Source: Oscillospiraceae bacterium
Lineage (GTDB): Bacteria; Bacillota; Clostridia; Oscillospirales; Oscillospiraceae
DNA: 6,610 nucleotides
Reading direction: 5' to 3'
NCBI GenBank assembly: GCA_016296235.1
Contig: JAEDJR010000109.1
Coordinates: forward strand, 1 to 6,610
How positions within the stretch are numbered: position 1 is the stretch's first letter; the number at the start of each line of letters is the position of its first letter. Below are positions 1-5,678 of this stretch, piece by piece. The notes beneath the pieces were generated by a model. That model worked only from the letters and a program-made list of their open reading frames with translations, made no database searches and was not told where the DNA came from. The position numbers were made by a program, and so were the translations under genes.

Positions 1-28
1 TCAATGCGCCAATAATCAGTATCAGCAT
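1..28 (-). CDS. N-terminal fragment of an unidentified leftward gene, cut by the window edge
   Basis: Only nine codons are inside the window, reading MLILIIGAL from an ATG at 28-26. The start is supported by an AAAGGAG ribosome binding site at 45-39, ten bases upstream, and by a plausible promoter at 60-88. A hydrophobic beta-strand followed by a glycine is how many P-loop kinases and Rossmann-type proteins begin (adenosylcobinamide kinases, for example, start in a similar way). It could equally be the start of a membrane segment. Nine residues cannot settle the family, so no function is assigned. The promoter sits inside one arm of a large inverted repeat, so this gene appears to be transcribed away from that repeat. 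Confidence 0.55.
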
Positions 29-38
29 ACAGCAAGTA

Positions 39-45
39 CTCCTTT
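39..45 (-). promoter_or_regulatory. Ribosome binding site that fixes the start of the leftward partial gene
   Basis: On the minus strand this reads AAAGGAG, a strong Shine-Dalgarno match, with ten bases before the ATG at 28-26. Without it the short fragment at the window edge could not be called as a gene start. Confidence 0.6.
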
Positions 46-59
46 ACAACGGTTATTTC

Positions 60-88
60 AGTATATGCTTATCGTGTTTTCTCAGCAA
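60..88 (-). promoter_or_regulatory. Predicted sigma-A promoter for the leftward partial gene
   Basis: On the minus strand there is a -35-like TTGCTG (88-83), a 17-base spacer and a -10-like TATACT (65-60). The -10 matches consensus at five of six positions and the -35 at three of six. Transcription would begin near 53 and meet the RBS at 45-39. The whole promoter lies in the left outer arm (63-106) of a large inverted repeat. The mirror arm (352-395) keeps the TTGCTG but has TATTTC in place of the -10, so only this copy looks active. Confidence 0.45.
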
Positions 89-395
89 ATCAGAAAATTG
101 GGATTTGCGCATGCACCCCTCGTGCCCCCTCCACAGGGGGCTGCCGGAGCGCAGCGGAGGCTGGGGGTTGCTGCAAATTAGCAATTGTTTCGTTCGTTCG
201 GTAAAACTGCTTGTCGATACAACCCCCAGTCAGCTTCGCTGACAGCCCCCTGTAGAGGGGGCACGAGGGGGTGCTCTGCACCATTTCAAATCATCCGCGA
301 AGCGGATACCTCCATTGTCAATTGTCAATTATCAATTGTCAATTCAAAGATAAATCCCAATTTCTCGGTTTGCTGACTTATGCCGATAAGCATAT
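63..395. repeat. Large nested imperfect inverted repeat in a gene-free spacer
   Basis: No gene is seen between 29 and 473. The outer arms are 63-106 and 352-395, each 44 bases. Reverse-complemented, they share ATATGCTTATC (63-73 with 385-395), TCAGCAAA (82-89 with 369-376) and AAATTGGGATTT (95-106 with 352-363). The inner arms are 113-170 and 220-274. They share the GTGCCCCCT, ACAGGGGGCTG and CTGGGGGTTG blocks and differ mainly in a small internal hairpin (roughly 144-160 versus 229-243). Each inner arm is itself palindromic, for example GTCAGCTTCGCTGAC at 229-243. The right half also holds a TCCGC-GAA-GCGGA hairpin (294-306) and a 7-nt tandem tract. This resembles paired REP-like elements, or a decayed miniature transposable element. 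It has no coding capacity of its own. Confidence 0.7.
314..344. repeat. Tandem heptamer tract ATTGTCA, four units
   Basis: Four consecutive 7-base units read ATTGTCA, ATTGTCA, ATTATCA and ATTGTCA, followed by a partial ATT. The units create overlapping CAATTG palindromes. The tract lies in the right half of the large inverted repeat and has no counterpart in the left half, so it was probably gained after that structure formed, or lost from the other arm. It is too short and too regular to be a CRISPR array. Confidence 0.75.
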
Positions 396-400
396 TTCAG

Positions 401-440
401 TAAAAGCAGGGAGGGGCGTGTCGTTTTCGCCCCTCCCTGC
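401..440 (-). terminator. Intrinsic terminator of the solute-binding-protein gene
   Basis: A perfect 13-bp stem, GCAGGGAGGGGCG (406-418) paired with CGCCCCTCCCTGC (428-440), encloses a nine-base loop. On the minus strand it is followed at once by TTTTA (405-401). It lies 33 bases past the stop codon of the leftward binding-protein gene. This makes that gene monocistronic on its downstream side and insulates it from the leftward gene at the window edge. Confidence 0.88.
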
Positions 441-473
441 GGTTCAATCGGTTGCTTTGGGGCCTGGTTCGGA

Positions 474-1664
474 TCAGCCCTCAAACAGGGTGTTCTTGCC
501 GTCCTTCACGATGTAGACACGGGCGGTGCTCAGACCGTCGCCGGAGCCATCGGAGAAGTTATAGGTGCCTGCAATACCCTCGAAAGCGGTGATGCCCAGG
601 AAAGCCTCACGGATGGAGTCGGGATCGTTGATGTCGGAAGCGTTGCGCAGAGCCTCAGCGATCAGCTTGGCAGCGTCATAGCCGCGGTAGACAACGTCGG
701 AGACGGGCATCTCGCCGTACTTTTCCACAAAGGCGGTCAGCATGGCCTTTTCCACATCATTGGCGGCATCCTCGATGCTGGCGGGGATCACGGCGCCGGA
801 GCCGAAGATCACGTCGTTGGCGGCGTCGCCGGCCACGTTGATGATATCGGGAACGCCCAGACCCTCGGGCCCGTAGATGTAGCCGGTGAAGCCGGCAGCG
901 CGCAGCTGCTTAATCATCAGAGCGGAGTCGGCGGTGGTGCCGTACAGAACCACGGAGTCAGCGCCGGAAGCGGTGACCTTGGCGATCTGGCCGGTGAAGT
1001 CCGTGTCAGTGGCCTGATACTGCTCTTCGCAGACAATGCTCATGGAGGAGGGCAGCAGTTCCTTCACGGAAGCCACGCCGGAGGTGCCGTACTCGGTGGC
1101 GACGTTCACGATGGCGATCTGGGAGGCGCCGTTGGTGACCATGGCGTCAACGAAGGCCTTGTTGGGCAGGTTGGCATTGGCGGTGCCGCGGAAGATGTAG
1201 TTGAAGCCGGCATTGGTGTAGGAGGGGCTGGTACCGGCGCCGACCTGGATCACGCCGGCCTCTTCGGTGATGTCAGCACCGGCCAGGATGTTGGGGGAGG
1301 AGTTGGAGCCGACCATGGCGATGACCTGGTCAACCTCAACCAGACGGGTCACAGCCTTGACAGCGCCTTCGGGAGAGGACTTGTCATCATAGACAACCAG
1401 TTCCAGGGGCCGGCCGTTGACGCCGCCCTCGGCGTTGATCTCTTCGATGGCCAGGGTCGCGCCCTTTTCCAGCATTTCGCCGGCCAGTGCGTTGGTGCCG
1501 GTGATGGTGCCGTAGAGGCCGATCTTAATGGCTTCGCCGGAAGCCTCGGCTGCGGGCTGGGAAGTGGTTTCCTTGTTTTCGGTTTCTTTGGCAGTAGAAG
1601 CGGAACAGCCGGCCACGCCGACCACCACCAGCACCGCCAGCAGGATCGCAAGCAGTTTTTTCAT
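474..1664 (-). CDS. Lipoprotein solute-binding protein, branched-chain amino acid (LivJ/LivK, Peripla_BP_6) type
   Basis: This is a 396-residue extracytoplasmic binding protein of the family that captures leucine, isoleucine, valine or related small amide or amino-acid ligands for ABC importers. A lipoprotein signal peptide is clear: MKKLL, a hydrophobic core, then a VAGC lipobox with the lipidated cysteine at residue 20. A low-complexity Thr/Glu/Ala linker runs to about residue 44. The mature domain opens with IKIGLYGTITG, followed by ATLAIEEINAEGGVNGRPLE (69-88) and the ligand-site region VGSNSSPNILAGADITEEAG (118-137), all typical of the family; the length is also typical. The ATG at 1664 is supported by AAGGAGA at 1678-1672, seven bases upstream. 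No permease or ATPase gene accompanies it here, and a terminator follows, so it is an orphan in this window. It is divergent from a two-component system that may control it or sense through it. The exact ligand cannot be read from the sequence. Confidence 0.93.
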   Translation of the reverse strand: MKKLLAILLAVLVVVGVAGCSASTAKETENKETTSQPAAEASGEAIKIGLYGTITGTNALAGEMLEKGATLAIEEINAEGGVNGRPLELVVYDDKSSPEGAVKAVTRLVEVDQVIAMVGSNSSPNILAGADITEEAGVIQVGAGTSPSYTNAGFNYIFRGTANANLPNKAFVDAMVTNGASQIAIVNVATEYGTSGVASVKELLPSSMSIVCEEQYQATDTDFTGQIAKVTASGADSVVLYGTTADSALMIKQLRAAGFTGYIYGPEGLGVPDIINVAGDAANDVIFGSGAVIPASIEDAANDVEKAMLTAFVEKYGEMPVSDVVYRGYDAAKLIAEALRNASDINDPDSIREAFLGITAFEGIAGTYNFSDGSGDGLSTARVYIVKDGKNTLFEG

Positions 1665-1705
1665 GATGATGTCTCCTTTTCTTGTTTTTTTGTTTCCATG
1701 GCCTC

Positions 1706-1727
1706 ATTATACCGAACCTGCCGCAGG
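1706..1727 (-). promoter_or_regulatory. -10 element and overlapping palindrome for the binding-protein gene
   Basis: The minus strand has a perfect TATAAT (1711-1706), 41 bases upstream of the ATG. No good -35 lies 16-18 bases further upstream, and a TTGATA at 1739-1734 is too far away, with a 22-base spacer. An 11-base palindrome, CCTGC-C-GCAGG (1717-1727), lies in the spacer. A strong -10 with a poor -35 is what one expects of an activator-dependent promoter, and the divergent AraC-type regulator is the obvious candidate. That link is inference. Confidence 0.5.
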
Positions 1728-1826
1728 ATTCTATATCAACCGGCGGCGCGAAATTAGCAAAAAATTTATCTCCCCCGGCAGAAGCCGTCAATTTCTTTGG
1801 ATTCTTGGTAAAATATTTAGCTGTTA

Positions 1827-1856
1827 TTGACTTATTGCACAATGAAATGCTATAGT
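1827..1856 (+). promoter_or_regulatory. Predicted promoter of the kinase-regulator operon
   Basis: TTGACT (1827-1832) and TATAGT (1851-1856) are separated by 18 bases, with a TGC extended -10 directly upstream (1848-1850). The start of transcription would be near 1863, giving a short leader of about 23 bases. The -35 lies within a tandem TTATTG repeat (1824-1829 and 1832-1837, period 8) that could be a regulator half-site pair. Confidence 0.6.
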
Positions 1857-1872
1857 ATTTTTACCGAAAAAA

Positions 1873-1888
1873 GGGGGCTTTCTGATTG
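1873..1888 (+). promoter_or_regulatory. RBS and TTG start that define the kinase N-terminus
   Basis: A purine-rich AAGGGGGC run (1871-1878) sits eight bases before a TTG at 1886-1888. An in-frame TGA (1883-1885) directly precedes this TTG, so no longer protein is possible. The next in-frame Met is residue 43, beyond the first membrane segment. The TTG is therefore the only start that keeps the membrane anchor. Confidence 0.8.
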
Positions 1889-3634
1889 AATCGTCGTCAT
1901 TTCAATCTGCGCACGAAGCTGGTGGTCTATTTTATCCTGATTTTTGTCATTCCCATCATCGTGTTCGGTATTCTGCTGTTTGCGCTGCAGCAGCGCAATT
2001 CCGAGCAGTTTATGGTGCGGTCTCAGGAAACCAGCGTGCTGCAGCTGGCCGACCGGATCAGCCAGGAGCTGCGCAGCATCCAGTCCATCAGCAACCTGTA
2101 CTATCTGGATGACGAACTGATCTCCTGTCTCTCCTCCGATACCTCCGACTACAGCGTGGATCTGCACAACCAGCTGGACCGGCTGGAGCGGGTTTTCAGC
2201 TCGGGGCTCGGAACCATCAATGTGGACATTGCCATTCTGGACCGGGAGGGAACCTGCATCACCCACAACGACGGGCTTCTGCGCCCCGATTCCGGGCAGC
2301 TGGAGGGTCTGGTCCGGCGCCCCGGCAACCTGTCCTGGTTCGCACCCCACAGCTTTGAGCCCGGCACCGTGGCGCCGGATATGCTCTATGCCTACCGCCC
2401 CCTCCACGACCGGAGTACCTGGCAGCAGGTGGGCGCCCTGCTGATTTCCGTCAAAGAGCATGAGCTGCGGAAGATCTACTCCGGCTACCTGTCTGATGTG
2501 CAGAATGCCTACCTGATTGACAGCGACGGCAACATCATCTCCTGCGTGGACAATCAGGGCGTTTCCTACGATATTCCCTCCCAGATTCTGCCTCTGTATT
2601 CCGGCACCTTCCGGGACAGCGCCGACGGTGTGCCGCAGCTGGTCTCCTTTTATACCATCAAAACCGCCGGCCTGCAGCTGGTTGTAGCCAGCGACCTGAA
2701 CGCGCTGCGCTCCGCCTACCGGCAGACCACGCTGGTCTTCCTGGGCGTTCTGGTTCTGTATGTGCTTCTGGCCCTGGCGGCCACCTGGATTGTTCCCCGG
2801 AATTTTGTCCGTCCCATCCACGAGCTGCAGGCCAACATTGATCTGGTCAAGCAGGGCAATCTGGACACCATGGTGCCGGTGACCTCCTCCGACGAGATCG
2901 GCCAGCTGTCCGAGCAGTACAACGAGATGCTCCGGCGTCTGCGGGAAGTGCTGGCCGGTCTGATGGAGGCCCAGCAGTCCCAGCACCGGGCCGAAATGCA
3001 CGCCCTGCAGGCCCAGATCAATCCCCACTTTATCTATAACTCCCTGGCCTCCATCCGGTTTCTGGTCTTTTCCAAGCAGAATGAGGCAGCCGATCAGGCT
3101 CTGATCGCCCTGATCAGCATCCTGCGGGGCACCCTCTCCAATCCCCACGAATTCTCCACCGTGGGCCAGGAGCTGAAGCTGCTGCAGGACTACATCGCCC
3201 TCCAGCGCATCTCCTTCAGCCGTGCGCTGCATGTGGAATTCCAGGTGGACGACAGCGTCCGCGGCTGCAAAATCTGCAAGCTCACCCTGCAGCCCATTGC
3301 GGAAAACGCCTTTATCCACGGCTTTGCCGGCGGACAGGAGGACTGTTCCCTGCAGATCAGCGCCCGCGACCTGGGCAGCCGCGTGGAAATCACCATTCGC
3401 GACAACGGCTGCGGCTTCGATCCCGACGCCCCCCGGCAAGCCCCGGAGGACGGCAGTCTGCCCCATACGGGCCTGGGCATCTCCAACGTCCAGGAACGGC
3501 TGCAGCTGGCCTTCGGGCCGGAATTCGGCCTGCGCACCGAAAGCGCACCCGGCGCAGGCACCGCCGTCACCGTAACCATCCCCAAATTCCAAGCACAAGG
3601 AGGCGCCATGGTCTATGACCATACTGATAGCTGA
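1886..3634 (+). CDS. Membrane sensor histidine kinase, LytS/YesM class, with HAMP domain
   Basis: This 582-residue kinase is expected to sit in the cytoplasmic membrane, sense an outside signal and phosphorylate the regulator encoded next to it. A first membrane segment (about 12-33) is followed by an extracytoplasmic region (about 34-275) of the size and YxID-type strand pattern of a double-Cache sensor. A second membrane segment (about 281-303) leads to a HAMP linker (about 304-355) ending in SSDEIGQLSEQYNEM. The His_kinase domain carries the QINPHFIYNSL motif, with the phospho-acceptor His at residue 381. The ATPase domain has an N-box IAENAFIHG (471-479), a G1 box DNGCGF (506-511), a G2 box GLGISNV (529-535) and GAGTAV near the end. 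All catalytic motifs look intact. Translation starts at TTG. The last 20 bases overlap the regulator gene, implying coupled translation. YesM-class kinases often regulate nutrient uptake; the ligand here is unknown. Confidence 0.94.
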   Translation: MNRRHFNLRTKLVVYFILIFVIPIIVFGILLFALQQRNSEQFMVRSQETSVLQLADRISQELRSIQSISNLYYLDDELISCLSSDTSDYSVDLHNQLDRLERVFSSGLGTINVDIAILDREGTCITHNDGLLRPDSGQLEGLVRRPGNLSWFAPHSFEPGTVAPDMLYAYRPLHDRSTWQQVGALLISVKEHELRKIYSGYLSDVQNAYLIDSDGNIISCVDNQGVSYDIPSQILPLYSGTFRDSADGVPQLVSFYTIKTAGLQLVVASDLNALRSAYRQTTLVFLGVLVLYVLLALAATWIVPRNFVRPIHELQANIDLVKQGNLDTMVPVTSSDEIGQLSEQYNEMLRRLREVLAGLMEAQQSQHRAEMHALQAQINPHFIYNSLASIRFLVFSKQNEAADQALIALISILRGTLSNPHEFSTVGQELKLLQDYIALQRISFSRALHVEFQVDDSVRGCKICKLTLQPIAENAFIHGFAGGQEDCSLQISARDLGSRVEITIRDNGCGFDPDAPRQAPEDGSLPHTGLGISNVQERLQLAFGPEFGLRTESAPGAGTAVTVTIPKFQAQGGAMVYDHTDS

Positions 3635-5171
3635 CGACAACGCCCTCATCCGGAACTGGATGAAAATCATGCTCCGTCAGGCCGAGGGCGATCAGATTAC
3701 GCTGCTGGAGGCCGTGGACGGCGACGACGCCTATGCCCTGTGTATGCGCCAGCCGGTGGATCTGCTGATTACGGATATCCGCATGCCCGGGCGGGACGGA
3801 ATCGAGTTAATCAAGGCCCTTCGTGCCGACCGGCCATCTATTCGCACGGCCGTTCTGACCTCCTATGACGATTTTTCCTATGTCCGGGTGGCCCTCAAAT
3901 GCGGCGCCCTGGACTATATTCTGAAGGCGGAAATGCAGCAGGAGGACATCTCCTCCCTGATGCGAAAGGTTCGGGAGAGCATCGCACTGGCTGATTCGCA
4001 CGAAACCGGGAGCAAAGCTTCCCGCTCCGACATTCGGGCCGCCATCCAGGCCTACGCCGGGTTTTCCGGGAACAGTGCCGGTTCCGTTCTGCCGCTTCTC
4101 CGCGCCTGCGGCCTGGAGAATACCCGCTTCCCCATTTACTGCATGCTTCTGAACCTGGACGATCCCGCCGCCGGTACGGAACGGGCCGCCGAGGTGTGCT
4201 GCAATGTGCTGCATATGGAGCGGTTTTCCGGCCTGTGCTTCCCCATTGGCGGCAAAGCGCTGCTGGCGCTGTATGCCCCGCCGGAGGACGCCGCCGTGTC
4301 GGAGCATGAGCTGCAGCTGCGGCTGCTCAGCGCCATCGATCAGAACCTGACCTTTGCCAAGGCGGGACTGCTGCGCCAGAACGTCACCCTGACCCTGGAG
4401 CGGCCGGAGGACTTCTCCGCAATCCTGCGGCAGGCCAAGGCACTGGTGGACTATCAGAGCTACTACGAGACCTCCGTCATCCCCGCCGGTGGGATTCCGC
4501 CCCACTCCCCCAAGGAGGGAGAGTTTATCCACATTCTCGGGAACCTGCTGAGCCGTCAGGAATGGAGCCGTGCCGCCGACTGGCTGCAGAAATACATTTT
4601 CGAATGTCACGCCCGGCTGGAGTTCCCCTACCGGATCCGCCGGGCCGCCGCAGCCGGTACGCAGATGATGCTCAATTCTCCGGCCTTCCGCAGCAGCCAG
4701 GCCGAGGCCTTCCGCCAGCTGGATCAGATTGCCCAGGAGCTGAGCGAAGCGCCCACCGCCAACGCCCTGCGCCGCCTGGTGAACCGGTTCTGCAGCAGCT
4801 ATGTGGAGTACTCCGGCGACACCCGCCGGGCCACCTCTCCCGCGGTGGAGCAGGCCATCGCCTTCTGCAACGAGCACTACCGGGAAAAAATCAGCCTGGA
4901 ACGCCTCTCCGGCATGACCGGACTGAATAAATCCTATTTCAGCCAGCTGTTTCATAAGGAAACGGGCATGCCCTTCGGCGATTACCTGGAAACCGTCCGA
5001 ATCCAGAACGCTCAGCGGCTGCTGCGCAATCTGAATCTCTCCATGTCCGATATTGCGGAAATGGTAGGCTTCGCCAATCAGAACTATTTCACAAAGGTCT
5101 TCAAGAAGCAGACCGGCCTCGCGCCCAGCCAGTACCGGCGGACGCTCTTCCAGACTCCGGACGCAAAATAA
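3615..5171 (+). CDS. Response regulator with AraC-type DNA-binding domain, YesN class
   Basis: This 518-residue transcription factor is the likely partner of the upstream kinase. The receiver domain (about 1-120) has acidic residues D7 and D8, phospho-acceptor D54 in LLITDIRMPGRDG, T82 in VLTSYDDF and the conserved K104 in DYILKA. The position after the lysine is Ala rather than the more common Pro. The middle region (about 140-400) is the poorly conserved linker usual in YesN proteins. The C-terminal AraC/XylS domain (about 408-510) shows both helix-turn-helix units: LERLSGMTGLNKSYFSQLF, then MSDIAEMVGFANQNYFTKVF and GLAPSQYR. The ATG at 3615 has AAGGAGG at 3597-3603 and lies inside the end of the kinase gene. 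A nearby ATG at 3608 is in the kinase frame and is not the start. Likely targets are the divergent binding-protein promoter and its own operon, by inference. Confidence 0.94.
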   Translation: MTILIADDNALIRNWMKIMLRQAEGDQITLLEAVDGDDAYALCMRQPVDLLITDIRMPGRDGIELIKALRADRPSIRTAVLTSYDDFSYVRVALKCGALDYILKAEMQQEDISSLMRKVRESIALADSHETGSKASRSDIRAAIQAYAGFSGNSAGSVLPLLRACGLENTRFPIYCMLLNLDDPAAGTERAAEVCCNVLHMERFSGLCFPIGGKALLALYAPPEDAAVSEHELQLRLLSAIDQNLTFAKAGLLRQNVTLTLERPEDFSAILRQAKALVDYQSYYETSVIPAGGIPPHSPKEGEFIHILGNLLSRQEWSRAADWLQKYIFECHARLEFPYRIRRAAAAGTQMMLNSPAFRSSQAEAFRQLDQIAQELSEAPTANALRRLVNRFCSSYVEYSGDTRRATSPAVEQAIAFCNEHYREKISLERLSGMTGLNKSYFSQLFHKETGMPFGDYLETVRIQNAQRLLRNLNLSMSDIAEMVGFANQNYFTKVFKKQTGLAPSQYRRTLFQTPDAK

Positions 5172-5173
5172 AG

Positions 5174-5219
5174 CAGCAGCCTGCCGGCGGAGCAACGCCC
5201 CGTGCAGGCTGCTGTTTCT
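5174..5219 (+). terminator. Intrinsic terminator of the kinase-regulator operon
   Basis: A perfect 11-bp stem, CAGCAGCCTGC (5174-5184) with GCAGGCTGCTG (5204-5214), follows the regulator stop codon after two bases. The 19-base loop can pair further (GGCG with CGCC). The tail TTTCT is short, so termination may be less than complete, but position and stem strength support the call. Confidence 0.75.
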
Positions 5220-5267
5220 GTCCCATTCAGCAAGGGTTCAAAACATGTCTTTGCAAAGTTTTTCTCT

Positions 5268-5368
5268 TGTAGGGGACGCATATATGCGTCCCGCCGTAAG
5301 CACTAGCAGTTTGAACAGACCGGTCTGGCGGACGGAACCCTTCGGGCGGCATATATGCCGCCCCTACA
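5268..5368. repeat. 101-bp palindrome-rich intergenic element
   Basis: The element is bounded by an 8-base inverted repeat, TGTAGGGG (5268-5275) and CCCCTACA (5361-5368). Inside are two perfect 20-base palindromes that share a CATATATG centre, gggacgcatatatgcgtccc (5273-5292) and gggcggcatatatgccgccc (5344-5363). A perfect 12-base palindrome, CAGACCGGTCTG (5316-5327), lies midway. No reading frame of note fits in it. It looks like a REP/BIME-type or miniature mobile repeat rather than a gene. Copies elsewhere in the genome cannot be tested here. Confidence 0.72.
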
Positions 5369-5438
5369 GTGTTGTATCATCGTGCGCAATAATTTATAAT
5401 CGTCCCGAAGGGACACCTTACTTTTTCACTATTCACGA

Positions 5439-5495
5439 TTACTTATTACTTTCCAAAAATCGACCTTTCAAATTTAGTAAAGAAGTAATAAGTAA
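5439..5495. repeat. AT-rich 13-bp perfect inverted repeat between the palindromic element and the tRNA
   Basis: TTACTTATTACTT (5439-5451) pairs perfectly with AAGTAATAAGTAA (5483-5495) across a 31-base loop. The region also holds AAAAATCGAC twice in direct orientation (5455-5464 and 5494-5503) and once inverted at the tRNA end (5522-5531). A small TCCC-GAA-GGGA hairpin (5403-5413) lies to the left. There is no coding potential between 5220 and 5530. Confidence 0.65.
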
Positions 5496-5531
5496 AAATC
5501 GACAAGCTCCTTACGTCGCTTGTCGATTTTT
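5494..5531 (-). terminator. Intrinsic terminator of the tRNA-Thr gene
   Basis: A perfect 14-bp stem, AAAAATCGACAAGC (5494-5507) with GCTTGTCGATTTTT (5518-5531), encloses a ten-base loop. On the minus strand the GC-rich core is followed by ATTTTT (5499-5494), a good U-tract. The stem touches the encoded CCA end of the tRNA, so almost no 3' trailer separates the mature end from the hairpin. Because the outer stem is A/T on both sides, it could also stop rightward transcripts. Confidence 0.8.
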
Positions 5532-5606
5532 GGAGCTGTTAGGCAGATTTGAACTGCCGACCTCGTCATTACCAATGACGCGCTCTACCGACTGAGCTAT
5601 AACAGC
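5531..5606 (-). tRNA. tRNA-Thr, anticodon GGU
   Basis: On the minus strand a full 76-base cloverleaf can be drawn. The acceptor stem is GCTGTTA with TAACAGC, and the D stem is GCTC with GAGC. The anticodon stem is CGTCA with TGACG around the loop TTGGTAA, with a five-base variable loop AGGTC. The T stem is GGCAG with CTGCC around TTCAAAT, followed by discriminator T and an encoded CCA. The anticodon (5573-5571) is GGT, which reads ACC and ACU threonine codons. All stems are perfectly paired. It is a single-gene unit with its own promoter and terminator, sitting between the permease gene and the repeat region. Confidence 0.97.
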
Positions 5607-5611
5607 ATATT

Positions 5612-5630
5612 TGATTGTCTCTCGCAATCA
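5612..5630 (-). other. Small hairpin in the tRNA precursor leader
   Basis: TGATTG (5612-5617) pairs with CAATCA (5625-5630) around a seven-base loop. The predicted transcript start is near 5632, so this hairpin would occupy most of the 5' leader, ending five bases before the mature tRNA start. It may be a processing feature for RNase P, or it may be chance. Confidence 0.4.
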
Positions 5631-5638
5631 GCTTTATT

Positions 5639-5666
5639 ATTATATCATGGTTTTTCGAATTGTCAA
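5639..5666 (-). promoter_or_regulatory. Consensus sigma-A promoter of tRNA-Thr
   Basis: The minus strand reads TTGACA (5666-5661), a 16-base spacer and TATAAT (5644-5639). Both hexamers match consensus perfectly. The A/T tracts just upstream (5671-5683, six T, C, six A on the plus strand) lie where an UP element would act, as is common for stable RNA genes. Confidence 0.85.
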
Positions 5667-5678
5667 GCGCTTTTTTCA

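Noticed and set aside
314..344. Possible CRISPR-like repeats
   Set aside because: The units are 7 bases long with no spacers between them, and there are no cas genes.
185..516. Short rightward frames in the left spacer
   Set aside because: They lie over the inverted repeat, tandem heptamers and terminator hairpin, and lack an RBS.
1706..1739. TTGATA to TATAAT as a full -35/-10 promoter for the binding-protein gene
   Set aside because: The 22-base spacer is too long for normal sigma-A use; only the -10 element is kept.
1850..3670. A 606-codon open frame antisense to the kinase gene
   Set aside because: It is a mirror of the GC-rich coding strand. Its translation is low-complexity Gly/Gln/Val/Asp-rich with no domain, while the opposite strand has an intact kinase with all motifs.
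3807..5195. A 462-codon open frame antisense to the response regulator gene
   Set aside because: It has the same shadow character, no recognisable motif and no RBS, and it would run through the operon terminator hairpin.
5245..5595. A 116-codon rightward frame across the spacer
   Set aside because: It runs through two palindromic elements and into the antisense strand of the tRNA; the peptide has no protein-like features.
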